Shown: one piece after another, positions 19,028 through 26,128 of the stretch
Layout of the letters: each line of letters starts with the position of its first letter
How positions within the stretch are numbered: position 1 is the stretch's first letter
NCBI GenBank assembly: GCA_040403495.1
Contig: JBBAKM010000008.1
Span: 1 to 64,000, forward strand
Direction: 5' to 3'
From: JABMMZ01 sp040403495
GTDB taxonomy: Bacteria > Bacteroidota > Bacteroidia > NS11-12g > UBA955
Length of the DNA: 64,000 bases
Translations under genes and position numbers: made by a program
The notes under the pieces: generated by a model
Database searches by the model: none
Seen by the model: only the letters and a program-made list of their open reading frames with translations
What the model was told of the DNA's origin: nothing

Positions 19028-19324
19028 ATGAAAGATATTTGTGCATACATATTGTATTCAGTAGAATTAGGCAAGTACTATATTGGTGCCTGTCAAGACG
19101 AATTGCAAAAAAGAATTGACAATCATAATACTGGTTTTTATGGTTCAAAAACATTTACATCAAATGCGAATGATTGGATTTTATATTTAAAAATAGAAAC
19201 CCAAGATTACGCTCATGCAATAAGAATAGAGCGAAAAATTAAATCGATGAAGAGTAGGGTTTATATAGAGAATCTTAAAAAGTATTCAGAATTAGTAGAA
19301 AAGGTATTTAATAATACTTTGTAA
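19028..19324 (+). CDS. GIY-YIG family endonuclease, copy 1
   Basis: The 98-residue product is a minimal GIY-YIG nuclease. AYILYS near residue 6 and YYIG near 17-20 form the signature strands, KRIDNHN carries the expected catalytic Arg near 29, and AIRIERKIK carries the Glu of the active site. Nothing beyond the catalytic domain is present. Proteins of this kind are common, multi-copy and of uncertain role in Bacteroidota. A terminator hairpin ends 13 bases before the ATG, leaving no room for a normal promoter. It is identical in sequence to the copy at 19438. It follows the DNA methylase operon, but its cassette layout argues that it is an independent insertion rather than that operon's restriction partner. 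Confidence 0.85.
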   Translation: MKDICAYILYSVELGKYYIGACQDELQKRIDNHNTGFYGSKTFTSNANDWILYLKIETQDYAHAIRIERKIKSMKSRVYIENLKKYSELVEKVFNNTL

Positions 19325-19340
19325 ATAATGCAACTGACTC

Positions 19341-19358
19341 TCCCGATAGCTATCGGGA
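19341..19358. repeat. 18-bp palindrome TCCCGATAGCTATCGGGA inside a tRNA remnant
   Basis: Perfect palindrome, also present at 25826, 25905 and 34663. Here it is bracketed by ACT and AGT arms (19337-19339, 19360-19362), which lengthen the inverted repeat around a C/C mismatch. It has no flanking direct repeats at this site, unlike the other copies. Confidence 0.85.
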
Positions 19359-19363
19359 CAGTG

Positions 19364-19394
19364 GGTGGCTGGTTCGATTCCAGCAGGGCCCACC
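19364..19394 (+). pseudogene. tRNA 3'-end remnant (T arm and acceptor strand)
   Basis: GCTGG (19368-19372), the loop TTCGATT (19373-19379) and CCAGC (19380-19384) form an intact T arm. It is followed by an acceptor strand AGGGCCC and A-CC. No matching 5' half starting GGGCCCT is present upstream; a palindrome stands in its place. It is therefore a fragment, as left by insertion or recombination at a tRNA gene's 3' end. Confidence 0.65.
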
Positions 19395-19397
19395 CTT

Positions 19398-19424
19398 AAA
19401 AACCTCCTAATCGGAGGTTTTTTT
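19398..19424 (+). terminator. Rho-independent terminator (cassette copy 2)
   Basis: Same hairpin as at 18988-19014, here standing just after the tRNA-like fragment. This placement suggests it was first the terminator of a tRNA gene. Confidence 0.75.
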
Positions 19425-19437
19425 ATTTACTATTTTT

Positions 19438-19734
19438 ATGAAAGATATTTGTGCATACATATTGTATTCAGTAGAATTAGGCAAGTACTATATTGGTGCC
19501 TGTCAAGACGAATTGCAAAAAAGAATTGACAATCATAATACTGGTTTTTATGGTTCAAAAACATTTACATCAAATGCGAATGATTGGATTTTATATTTAA
19601 AAATAGAAACCCAAGATTACGCTCATGCAATAAGAATAGAGCGAAAAATTAAATCGATGAAGAGTAGGGTTTATATAGAGAATCTTAAAAAGTATTCAGA
19701 ATTAGTAGAAAAGGTATTTAATAATACTTTGTAA
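19438..19734 (+). CDS. GIY-YIG family endonuclease, copy 2
   Basis: Encodes the same 98 residues as the gene at 19028, with all signature positions intact (AYILYS, YYIG, KRIDNHN, IERKIK). This copy is preceded by a tRNA T-arm/acceptor fragment and then the hairpin terminator, which probably shows the original form of the cassette: tRNA end, terminator, nuclease gene. It converges on the T9SS beta-helix gene with only 10 bases between the stop codons. Expression would need read-through of the hairpin or a promoter overlapping it. Whether the enzyme acts in cassette movement, in repair or in defence cannot be told from sequence. Confidence 0.85.
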   Translation: MKDICAYILYSVELGKYYIGACQDELQKRIDNHNTGFYGSKTFTSNANDWILYLKIETQDYAHAIRIERKIKSMKSRVYIENLKKYSELVEKVFNNTL

Positions 19735-19744
19735 CAACTCTACA

Positions 19745-22180
19745 TCACTCCTTCACAACCCTCATAGAATGAATCTCTCCTGTGCTAAGCCTTAAAGTGA
19801 TAATATACAAACCTTGGGATAAGGAGCTGATATCTATGGTTTCATGTTCTTTGCTTACTTGATTGGTTTGGATGAGTTTACCGTCAGTTGTGTACATCAA
19901 TATTTCTATAACTCCTTTGCCCTCAATTGTTAGTTGTGATTGACTAGGTGATGGATAGATTTTAATACCATAAATTGCTTGCTTTGAATGGATGCTACTA
20001 TTGGCTTTAATATAAACATAAGCTGTATCAGTTTCTGTGCAACCTGTGTTCTTTATAGCTTCTACACTAATGGCATGTTTGCCCAATGTGTTAAAGGATG
20101 ACCCTTTTAGTTTCAGGATTGGTGAGGTGGCTCCTGTGCTCCATTTTATTTGGGTGTAGTTCTGACTGACTGTACTAAATTCAACTGTGTCTTTTTGATA
20201 AAGGGTGTCTTTGTTTTGAGTAATGCCTTTTTTTACAGGAGAATTAACAGACACAGAAAACCAAGCACTACTATCCTTAAGAGGTAAACATTCATTATTA
20301 ATGACTTGTAAGCGATATTGATAGCCATTTTGTTTTATATTGCTGAGTGATAAAATACGGGTATTGGCGATAGTAGAAATAGCATTGTTTTGTTTTTGTT
20401 GCCATTGGTATTGCTGAACAGCTCCTGAAGTTTTAGAAGAGTAAGTATTATTACCACCATAACAAAGTGTGGTATCAGAGAATGATGATAGAAGTTTTAA
20501 ATTGCGTTTGTTACCTGCACTCTCATAGCAGCCAATATCAAGTGTATCATCGGTAACACGTGGATTGCCTGCCAAATCTTGGCTATGGTAGATATTTATA
20601 CCATAAACAGACAAAAGGGTGTTATAAGGATATTGCGACAACAGATTGCCTCGCATACCTTTGTTGATAATTTGAGATTGCTGATTGCAATTATTGGTAA
20701 GTTGATAATTGCCTATACTTGAATCTACAAAGTTGGGAGAAGTTCCAGAGCTATTTAAGTAAGTGAGTTGATTACTTGTAAGTTGGAAGATGCTATAATC
20801 ATCACCATCTGCTCCCACAATTCCCTTGCTGCTATCACCTTGAATAACACAATGGTTAAAATCTGCTTTTACTACCTTATCTATCAACACAACGCTATTA
20901 CTATTACCAAAACTATCTCTATTGCCCCAAAGCAAACAATTGTAAAAATAGGGGCGAGAATTGTCGAATTCTCTCACAACTGAAACTCCACCAAAATAAG
21001 GGGCATTATCTTGTCTTACAGGAACATTCTTAAAATAAAAATGCTGTAAATCTGAATTTCTAGTTATATTACAATTTATTAAAACAGGATATCCTTCAAT
21101 GCCAAGTGCCCTTGATTTAAATCTATCAAACAAACAATTTAAAAAAAAAGGACTCCCTGAACCATTTTTTTGGTTAATTGATACCCCAAACTTATTGTCT
21201 AAAAACTTACAATTATAAAACAACGGACCTGTGCTTGATAAATTTAAAGATGGAATCAATGGATTAGAATTAAAATCTCCACAATTCTCTACCAAACAGT
21301 TTTCTATGACTGTGCCTGTACAGTTGCCAAATGTTTGAAATGCTCCATTTCGACTGTTTTTAATATTGATGTTTTTAAATTTACTATTTCTTAAATCTCT
21401 AAATCCCACAGAAACATACCCATCCATTTCAATATCTAAAATTTCCATGTTCCTACAATTAATAAATCCTAATCTTCCAAATGTATTTGGTGAATTTTTA
21501 ATATTTTTCAAATATCCTAAAACTGAATTCGAAACGGCTATTCCTGATATATTTATTTTTAAATTTAAAATATTGAAATTAATATTACTTATCCAAAAGC
21601 CTGTCGTACTGTCTATATCTATTGAACCTCTTTGAACCGATGTTGTTGCACTACTGAAAATGTATATACTGTCAATTTTACAACTATTCCTTCTTGTATA
21701 AATTGAAATATTTTGTTGTTTATTGGTATAAAAAAAATAAAACGATGTGTTTTTAACTACTAATGGGGAACTATTTAATGAGGCTATTCCTGAATTGAAA
21801 AAACCATTGTGAAAACCTTCTCCAACATTTTCAAATCTACAATAATTAAATACTATCGTATCTACTTCAAAGTTTCTTACATACGAAATTCCAGCCCATA
21901 CCAAGCCTGCTCCTGCTTTATAAACAATACTATCTCCTTTTTTGCCTATGCTATTTAAAACTCCTTTTACGGTTAAACCAAAATTACCCTGAAACTCTAA
22001 TACAGTGCCAGGCTCTAATGTTAACACAGTGCCTTTTGCCACTGTAATTTCTCCCTGTATGATGTATGGGCTTGCAGCCTTTGTCCATACACCACTTACA
22101 TTGCCTGCACTGATTGTTGTTTGGGATTGAAGGGTTAATGTAAATAAAACACAAAAGAAAATAGTAAATATTGTTTTCAT
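19745..22180 (-). CDS. T9SS-secreted parallel beta-helix protein
   Basis: The 811-residue product has a signal peptide (MKTIFTIFFCVLFTLTLQSQ). Residues about 30-530 form a right-handed parallel beta-helix with many short repeats of the NCRNMEIL, GTVIENCLVENCG and GPLFYNCKFLDNKFG kind; the segment ends with GNPRVTDDTLDIGCYE, typical of this family in Bacteroidota. Ig-like domains follow (about 560-725). The last 75 residues (GIKIYPSPSQSQLTIEG to SMRVVKE) form a type A T9SS sorting domain. The protein is probably anchored on or released from the cell surface; beta-helix folds often bind or cleave polysaccharides, but no catalytic residues are evident. It stands alone, convergent with the GIY-YIG cassette. 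Confidence 0.85.
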   Translation of the reverse strand: MKTIFTIFFCVLFTLTLQSQTTISAGNVSGVWTKAASPYIIQGEITVAKGTVLTLEPGTVLEFQGNFGLTVKGVLNSIGKKGDSIVYKAGAGLVWAGISYVRNFEVDTIVFNYCRFENVGEGFHNGFFNSGIASLNSSPLVVKNTSFYFFYTNKQQNISIYTRRNSCKIDSIYIFSSATTSVQRGSIDIDSTTGFWISNINFNILNLKINISGIAVSNSVLGYLKNIKNSPNTFGRLGFINCRNMEILDIEMDGYVSVGFRDLRNSKFKNINIKNSRNGAFQTFGNCTGTVIENCLVENCGDFNSNPLIPSLNLSSTGPLFYNCKFLDNKFGVSINQKNGSGSPFFLNCLFDRFKSRALGIEGYPVLINCNITRNSDLQHFYFKNVPVRQDNAPYFGGVSVVREFDNSRPYFYNCLLWGNRDSFGNSNSVVLIDKVVKADFNHCVIQGDSSKGIVGADGDDYSIFQLTSNQLTYLNSSGTSPNFVDSSIGNYQLTNNCNQQSQIINKGMRGNLLSQYPYNTLLSVYGINIYHSQDLAGNPRVTDDTLDIGCYESAGNKRNLKLLSSFSDTTLCYGGNNTYSSKTSGAVQQYQWQQKQNNAISTIANTRILSLSNIKQNGYQYRLQVINNECLPLKDSSAWFSVSVNSPVKKGITQNKDTLYQKDTVEFSTVSQNYTQIKWSTGATSPILKLKGSSFNTLGKHAISVEAIKNTGCTETDTAYVYIKANSSIHSKQAIYGIKIYPSPSQSQLTIEGKGVIEILMYTTDGKLIQTNQVSKEHETIDISSLSQGLYIITLRLSTGEIHSMRVVKE

Positions 22181-22351
22181 GTAGCGAATATAATTATTTT
22201 TAATTTAGTTTATAAGTGGAAGTTTTAGAAGTTGTAGTTTCTTGCAATTGAGATGTAATTCAATAATATTATTTAGAGTATTTTTTTGTAAAAACATATC
22301 TTAAATTTAGATAACATTTGGATTGACAACCATAGGCAAAGTTACAAATCA

Positions 22352-22366
22352 CTCACAAGATGTGAG
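22352..22366. repeat. Inverted repeat CTCACA-AGA-TGTGAG
   Basis: Six-base arms with a 3-base loop. It lies just upstream, on the minus strand, of a TAACTTTG box (22344-22337) that could drive the beta-helix gene, so it may be a regulatory site. The leader would be about 150 bases. Confidence 0.3.
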
Positions 22367-22466
22367 CGAGGAAGATTTATCAATCATATACTCTAATTCC
22401 CAATTATTTATATACTATTTTTTTATTAATCGCTTTAAAATGATAGTTTTGCGTCTTTAAAACAAG

Positions 22467-22802
22467 ATGAAACTAACCATAACAAGTATTGAGTTAAAAG
22501 GAATTCTAAAGTTTTTTATTTTGTCGCAGCAAGCTTTTTTTATACTAAAACAATTGCGAAGCTCTCAATGTAAAGGGTTTAAGAAAAAAGGAATTTGGAC
22601 CACTCATTACACCATGACACTATGGAATTCGGAGCAAGAAATGAAAGCTTTTGCACACAGTGGGGCTCATTTGTCTGCAATGAAGTTAAGCCAAAGTATT
22701 GCCAAAGAAATTAAAATATTAACGATAGATGCCAATGAATTCCCATCATGGAATCAGGCTATTGAATTGCTCAATCGTCAGGGGAAATCTTTTAAATATT
22801 GA
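22467..22802 (+). CDS. DUF3291-like small protein (dimeric alpha/beta-barrel type)
   Basis: The 111-residue product resembles the DUF3291/antibiotic-biosynthesis-monooxygenase-like group. Its best match is the segment WTTHYTMTLWNSEQEMKAFA followed by HSGAHLSAM (about 45-75), which has the conserved Trp and the SGAH motif of these proteins. Members fold as ferredoxin-like dimers; substrates are mostly unknown. It has no signal peptide. A TAGTTTTG box (22444-22451) ends 15 bases before the ATG and may be its promoter, although the -33 region is only T-rich. The RluA-type synthase gene follows after 52 bases on the same strand; there is no functional link I can name. Confidence 0.6.
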   Translation: MKLTITSIELKGILKFFILSQQAFFILKQLRSSQCKGFKKKGIWTTHYTMTLWNSEQEMKAFAHSGAHLSAMKLSQSIAKEIKILTIDANEFPSWNQAIELLNRQGKSFKY

Positions 22803-22854
22803 TTTAACTTTGTTTGAAAATCAAATTTAAAGAGTTCCTTTAATAGCATTATTT

Positions 22855-23535
22855 TTGCCAACATTGAAACCTACTATTCCTTTTAGAATACAAGACCATA
22901 TTCTTTATGAGGACAATCATTTGATTGCCATTTTTAAACCTTCGGGCGTTTTGGTGCAAGGCGACCAAACAGGTGATGTGCCACTTTCAGATTTGGTAAA
23001 AGCATTTATAAAAGAACGTGACCAAAAACCAGGTAACGTTTTTTGTGGGGTTATTCATCGAATTGACAGGCCTGTAAGCGGTGTTGTTGTGCTTGCAAAA
23101 ACCAGTAAAGCCTTGTCTAAAATGAATGAACTGTTTAGAGAAGATGCAATAAAAAAAACATACCGAGCTTTAGTCAATGGTCATCCCGTTGAAGAAAAGA
23201 AAGAATTAAAAGCCTTTTTAAGAAAAAACAACAAAACATTAAAGGCGGATGTGTTTATGAAAGAAGTAGACAATAGTAAAGAATCAATGTTGTCTTACCA
23301 GTTGTTGGAAAAAAAAGGAACTCAATCGCTTTTAGAAGTGTATCCCATTACAGGTCGTTTTCATCAAATCAGAGCAATGTTAGCTTCAATAAAATGTCCA
23401 ATTGTGGGCGATGTAAAATATGGAGCTCCAAAAGCGCTGAAAAACAAGTCAATCTGTTTGCACGCATACCAAATTGAATTTATTCATCCTATAAAACAAG
23501 AACTTGTGAAAATAACTTGCAAAGAACCTTTTTGA
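22855..23535 (+). CDS. RluA-family RNA pseudouridine synthase
   Basis: The 226-residue product isomerises uridine to pseudouridine in rRNA or tRNA. The catalytic motif is HRIDRPVSGVV (about 71-81), with its Asp as the nucleophile. Upstream are ILYEDNHLIAIFKPSGVLV and downstream GRFHQIRAMLASIKCPIVGD, both standard for the RluA/RluC/RluD group. An S4 domain is absent, as in the short members. No ATG is available in frame ahead of the catalytic core, so translation must begin at a rare codon; TTG 22855 or TTG 22864 are the candidates. The exact target base cannot be told from sequence. It lies upstream of proline dehydrogenase with 41 bases between. Confidence 0.85.
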   Translation: MPTLKPTIPFRIQDHILYEDNHLIAIFKPSGVLVQGDQTGDVPLSDLVKAFIKERDQKPGNVFCGVIHRIDRPVSGVVVLAKTSKALSKMNELFREDAIKKTYRALVNGHPVEEKKELKAFLRKNNKTLKADVFMKEVDNSKESMLSYQLLEKKGTQSLLEVYPITGRFHQIRAMLASIKCPIVGDVKYGAPKALKNKSICLHAYQIEFIHPIKQELVKITCKEPF

Positions 23536-23558
23536 TTGATAAATTCATTTTACATTTG
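23531..23558 (+). promoter_or_regulatory. Candidate promoter for proline dehydrogenase
   Basis: TTTG (23531-23534) and TACATTTG (23551-23558) fit the Bacteroidota boxes with a somewhat short 16-base spacer. The -7 box ends 18 bases before ATG 23577, and the -33 box overlaps the end of the upstream gene. Confidence 0.45.
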
Positions 23559-23576
23559 CACTTACTTTAAAATCAA

Positions 23577-24737
23577 ATGCCCAATTTGGATTTCAACAAC
23601 ACCGAAATTGCCTTTGCACACAAATCTAATGCTGAATTAAAAAAAGCACGATTACTGTTTCAAAGTTTTAGTTACCCTTTTATCATCAAACAAGGTCCTA
23701 AAATAGCCAACTTATTTATTGATATTTTACCACCTGTCAAAAGTTTAATTCGCCATACCTTGTTTGCCCAATTTTGTGGTGGAGAAAGTATTCAGGACTG
23801 CCAAAAAACAGTTCAAGTGTTAAGCAAATCGAATATTGGGACGATTTTGGATTATTCCGTTGAAGGGGAGGAGTCTGAAAAGGTGTTTGATGAAACGATG
23901 AACGAGGTTATCGATACCATTGCAATGGCAGCAAAATATAGAAATGAAATCCCATTTTCGGTTTTCAAAACGACAGGTATTGCCAGAATGGAATTGTTAA
24001 CAAAAGTGAATGCGAATGAGCAACTAACTGATGTGGAAAAAGAGGAGTTTGATAGGGTTAAGTCAAGGTTTGAGCGAATTTGCGAAAAAGCATATCAAAA
24101 CAAAGTACGTTTATTTGTCGATGCCGAGGATTCTTGGATTCAAGATGTAATAGATGATTTAACGTATCAAATGATGGCAAAATACAATAAAGAGTCGGCC
24201 ATTATTTACAATACCATTCAATGTTACAGAACGGGTAGAGTTTCACATCTTCAGTCAATATTAAGTACAACGGATTATTTTTTAGGATTTAAGTTGGTTC
24301 GTGGAGCCTATATGGAAAAGGAACGTGAGCGTGCTTTAAAAATGGGATATGTTTCTCCCATTCATGCCAATAAAGAGAATACAGACAAGGAATACAACGA
24401 AGCCTTAAAATTTTGTATTGAAAACATTGATAGAATTAGTATTTGTGCAGGGACTCATAATGAGCAAAGTTCTTTGTATCTAGCCAATTTATTAACCGAA
24501 AAAGGACTTTCAAGTCAACATCCTAATGTTTTCTTTGCTCAATTATTAGGGATGAGCGATCATATCTCTTATAACTTAGCAAAAGGGGGTTACAGGGTTG
24601 CAAAATATGTGCCTTATGGTCCTGTAAAAGCAGTATTGCCATACTTAAGCAGAAGGGCACAAGAAAACAGTTCGGTAAAAGGACAAGCCGGTCGCGAACT
24701 AAATTTAATCAATATTGAATTGAAAAGAAGAGGGTAA
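23577..24737 (+). CDS. Proline dehydrogenase
   Basis: The 386-residue product is a monofunctional FAD-dependent proline dehydrogenase, which oxidises proline to pyrroline-5-carboxylate and passes electrons to the quinone pool. The family hallmarks are present: LFVDAEDSWIQ (about 180), the strand GFKLVRGAYMEKERERA (about 240), and the C-terminal active-site segment RVAKYVPYGPVKAVLPYLSR followed by RRAQEN with the substrate-binding arginines. The length fits single-domain Bacteroidota members rather than bifunctional PutA. No pyrroline-5-carboxylate dehydrogenase lies next to it in this window. Confidence 0.9.
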   Translation: MPNLDFNNTEIAFAHKSNAELKKARLLFQSFSYPFIIKQGPKIANLFIDILPPVKSLIRHTLFAQFCGGESIQDCQKTVQVLSKSNIGTILDYSVEGEESEKVFDETMNEVIDTIAMAAKYRNEIPFSVFKTTGIARMELLTKVNANEQLTDVEKEEFDRVKSRFERICEKAYQNKVRLFVDAEDSWIQDVIDDLTYQMMAKYNKESAIIYNTIQCYRTGRVSHLQSILSTTDYFLGFKLVRGAYMEKERERALKMGYVSPIHANKENTDKEYNEALKFCIENIDRISICAGTHNEQSSLYLANLLTEKGLSSQHPNVFFAQLLGMSDHISYNLAKGGYRVAKYVPYGPVKAVLPYLSRRAQENSSVKGQAGRELNLINIELKRRG

Positions 24738-24754
24738 AAGGGGGTAGTAAAAAA

Positions 24755-25729
24755 CTACCAGCCCAATATCCAAGCAAATATCAATGGAGATACAATAGTT
24801 GCATCACTTTCCACAATGAATTTAGGCGTGTGGATGTCTAATTTACCCCAAGTGATTTTTTCGTTTGGTACTGCACCTGAGTATGAGCCATAACTTGTTG
24901 TTGAATCAGAAATTTGACAGAAATAGCCCCAAAATGGAACGTCATGCCATTCTAAATCTTGGTACATCATTGGCACTACGCAAATAGGGAAGTCACCTGC
25001 GATACCTCCACCAATTTGAAAGAATCCTACACCTTTGCCTGAACTATTGTTTCTATACCAATCGGCCAACCAAACCATATATTCAATACCACTTTTCATT
25101 GTGGAAGCTTTCATTTCATTTTTGATAACATAACTGGCAAAAATATTTCCCATAGTGCTGTCTTCCCAACCTGGAACGACAATCGGAATGTTTTTTTCTG
25201 CAGCTGCTAGCATCCAACTGTTTTTTGGATCTATTTCGTAATATTGTTCTAAAACGCCACTCAATAACATTTTATACATGTATTCATGCGGAAAATAGCG
25301 TTCCCCTTTGTCATCTGCGTCTTTCCAAAGTTGATGAATGTGTTTTTGTAATCTTCTGAATGCTTCTTCTTCGGGAATACAAGTGTCTGTTACTCTGTTA
25401 TAATGGTTTTCCAATAAATCCCACTCGTCTTGCGGACTTAAGTCGCGGTAGTTAGGAACACGTTTGTAATGGCTGTGAGCTACCAAATTCATGATGTCCT
25501 CTTCTAAATTTGCCCCAGTACAACTAATAATAGCCACTTTGTCTTGTCTAATCATTTCGGCTAAGGATAATCCAAGTTCAGCTGTACTCATGGCACCAGC
25601 TAAAGTAATCATCATTTTTCCGCCTTCATTTAAAAAGGTTTCATAACCTTTGGCGGCATCCATTAATGCTGCTGCGTTAAAATGTCTGTAATGGTGTTCA
25701 ATAAAATGTGAAACTGGTCCTTTGCTCAT
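24755..25729 (-). CDS. Deoxyhypusine-synthase-like protein
   Basis: I choose ATG 25729 (324 residues, MSKGPVSHFIEHHYRHFNAA) because the longer reading would start upstream of the promoter boxes at 25760-25791. The sequence has the Rossmann-like NAD site (SCTGANLEEDIMN) and the segment FFQIGGGIAGDFPICVVP of the deoxyhypusine synthase family. The lysine used in catalysis by the eukaryotic enzyme is kept in ITWGKLD near the C-terminus. Bacteria have no eIF5A, so the bacterial members are thought to act on polyamines or related substrates, for example in homospermidine-type chemistry; the real substrate is unknown here. It is transcribed alone, convergent with proline dehydrogenase. Confidence 0.8.
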   Translation of the reverse strand: MSKGPVSHFIEHHYRHFNAAALMDAAKGYETFLNEGGKMMITLAGAMSTAELGLSLAEMIRQDKVAIISCTGANLEEDIMNLVAHSHYKRVPNYRDLSPQDEWDLLENHYNRVTDTCIPEEEAFRRLQKHIHQLWKDADDKGERYFPHEYMYKMLLSGVLEQYYEIDPKNSWMLAAAEKNIPIVVPGWEDSTMGNIFASYVIKNEMKASTMKSGIEYMVWLADWYRNNSSGKGVGFFQIGGGIAGDFPICVVPMMYQDLEWHDVPFWGYFCQISDSTTSYGSYSGAVPNEKITWGKLDIHTPKFIVESDATIVSPLIFAWILGW

Positions 25730-25759
25730 GATTGTATTTTTTTGACGTATTTGTGGCTG

Positions 25760-25791
25760 CAAAAGTAACCATTTTTGTAAATTCATTCAAA
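25760..25791 (-). promoter_or_regulatory. Bacteroidota-type promoter for the deoxyhypusine-synthase-like gene
   Basis: On the minus strand TTTG (25791-25788) is followed after 20 bases by TACTTTTG (25767-25760). The transcript would start near 25754, about 25 bases before ATG 25729, which fixes the start codon choice. Confidence 0.7.
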
Positions 25792-25825
25792 CAAATTATA
25801 TTTGTGCCGTGTTAGTGGTTAATAG

Positions 25826-25843
25826 TCCCGATAGCTATCGGGA
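25826..25843. repeat. 18-bp palindrome flanked by 5-bp direct repeats
   Basis: TCCCGATAGCTATCGGGA with AATAG on both sides (25821-25825 and 25844-25848). Confidence 0.9.
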
Positions 25844-25904
25844 AATAGTTAAGGGTTAAGGGTTAATGGTTAATAGTTAATGGTTAATAGTTAATAGTTA
25901 ATAG

Positions 25905-25922
25905 TCCCGATAGCTATCGGGA
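25905..25922. repeat. 18-bp palindrome flanked by 5-bp direct repeats
   Basis: Same palindrome, again with AATAG on both sides (25900-25904 and 25923-25927). It may be a tandem copy of the 25826 site, since the context is alike. Confidence 0.9.
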
Positions 25923-25980
25923 AATAGTTAAGGGTTAATGGTTAATAGTTTTTGAAACAATTATGTAGAATAGCAATTTA

Positions 25981-26103
25981 AAAATCAACCACAAAACAAT
26001 ATAAAATCAAAAATAATAAAATCAACAGCGAAACAATATAAAATCATTCCGATAGCTATCGGAACAAAAATTAAAAAATCAACTGCGAAACAATATAAAA
26101 TCA
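25981..26103. repeat. Three copies of a 29-bp AT-rich unit
   Basis: Units at 25981-26009, 26018-26046 and 26075-26103 share AAAATCAAC, then CGAAACAATATAAAATCA with few changes. Start-to-start distances are 37 and 57 bases; the extra 20 bases are the palindrome insertion at 26047. Too few, too AT-rich and too unevenly spaced for a CRISPR array. Confidence 0.8.
26047..26064. repeat. Variant 18-bp palindrome TTCCGATAGCTATCGGAA
   Basis: Shares the 14-bp core CCGATAGCTATCGG with the other copies. It interrupts the second 29-bp repeat unit and is bordered by CA on both sides. Confidence 0.85.
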
Positions 26104-26128
26104 AAAATTAAAAAATCAAAAATAATAT

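Larger units (their letters stand above)
18983..19324 (+). repeat. GIY-YIG cassette, copy 1 of a 342-bp direct repeat
   Basis: This segment is the same, base for base as far as I can read, as 19393-19734. It starts in CCCTTAAAAACC just before the terminator and ends exactly at the stop codon of the nuclease gene. The two copies are offset by 410 bases and separated by 68 bases of non-matching sequence. Confidence 0.9.
19393..19734 (+). repeat. GIY-YIG cassette, copy 2 of a 342-bp direct repeat
   Basis: Identical to 18983-19324 and preceded directly by the tRNA 3' remnant. It ends 10 bases before the stop codon of the convergent beta-helix gene. Complete identity suggests a recent duplication or gene conversion. 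Confidence 0.9.
25812..25950. repeat. GTTAATN heptamer tandem tract with two inserted palindromes
   Basis: A run of 7-base units (GTTAATA, GTTAATG, GTTAAGG) is interrupted at 25826 and 25905 by TCCCGATAGCTATCGGGA. If each palindrome and one flanking AATAG are removed, the heptamer phase closes up again. Confidence 0.85.
25730..26128. other. 399-base intergenic stretch of promoter, tandem repeats and palindromes
   Basis: No gene fits here. From left to right it holds the promoter of the deoxyhypusine-synthase-like gene, a GTTAATN heptamer tract carrying two 18-bp palindromes, and three copies of a 29-bp AT-rich unit carrying a variant palindrome. The repeats run to within 25 bases of the bacilliredoxin start, for which I see no standard promoter. 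Confidence 0.7.

Noticed and set aside
19337..19394. Complete tRNA gene
   Set aside because: Only the T arm and the 3' acceptor strand are present. No 5' acceptor strand, D arm or anticodon arm can be drawn.
19028..19734. GIY-YIG genes as the restriction enzyme of the upstream methylase operon
   Set aside because: They are separated by a terminator, duplicated as independent cassettes and linked to a tRNA remnant, so adjacency is better explained by insertion.
22850..22857. TATTTTTG as the promoter of the pseudouridine synthase gene
   Set aside because: It overlaps the most upstream possible start codon, so it would need an internal leaderless start; TAACTTTG at 22805-22812 is an equally good box, but neither has a -33 match.
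25981..26103. Three 29-bp repeats considered as a CRISPR array
   Set aside because: Spacers would be 8 and 28 bases, one of them a known palindrome; the repeat is almost only A and T outside one CG; no cas genes are near.
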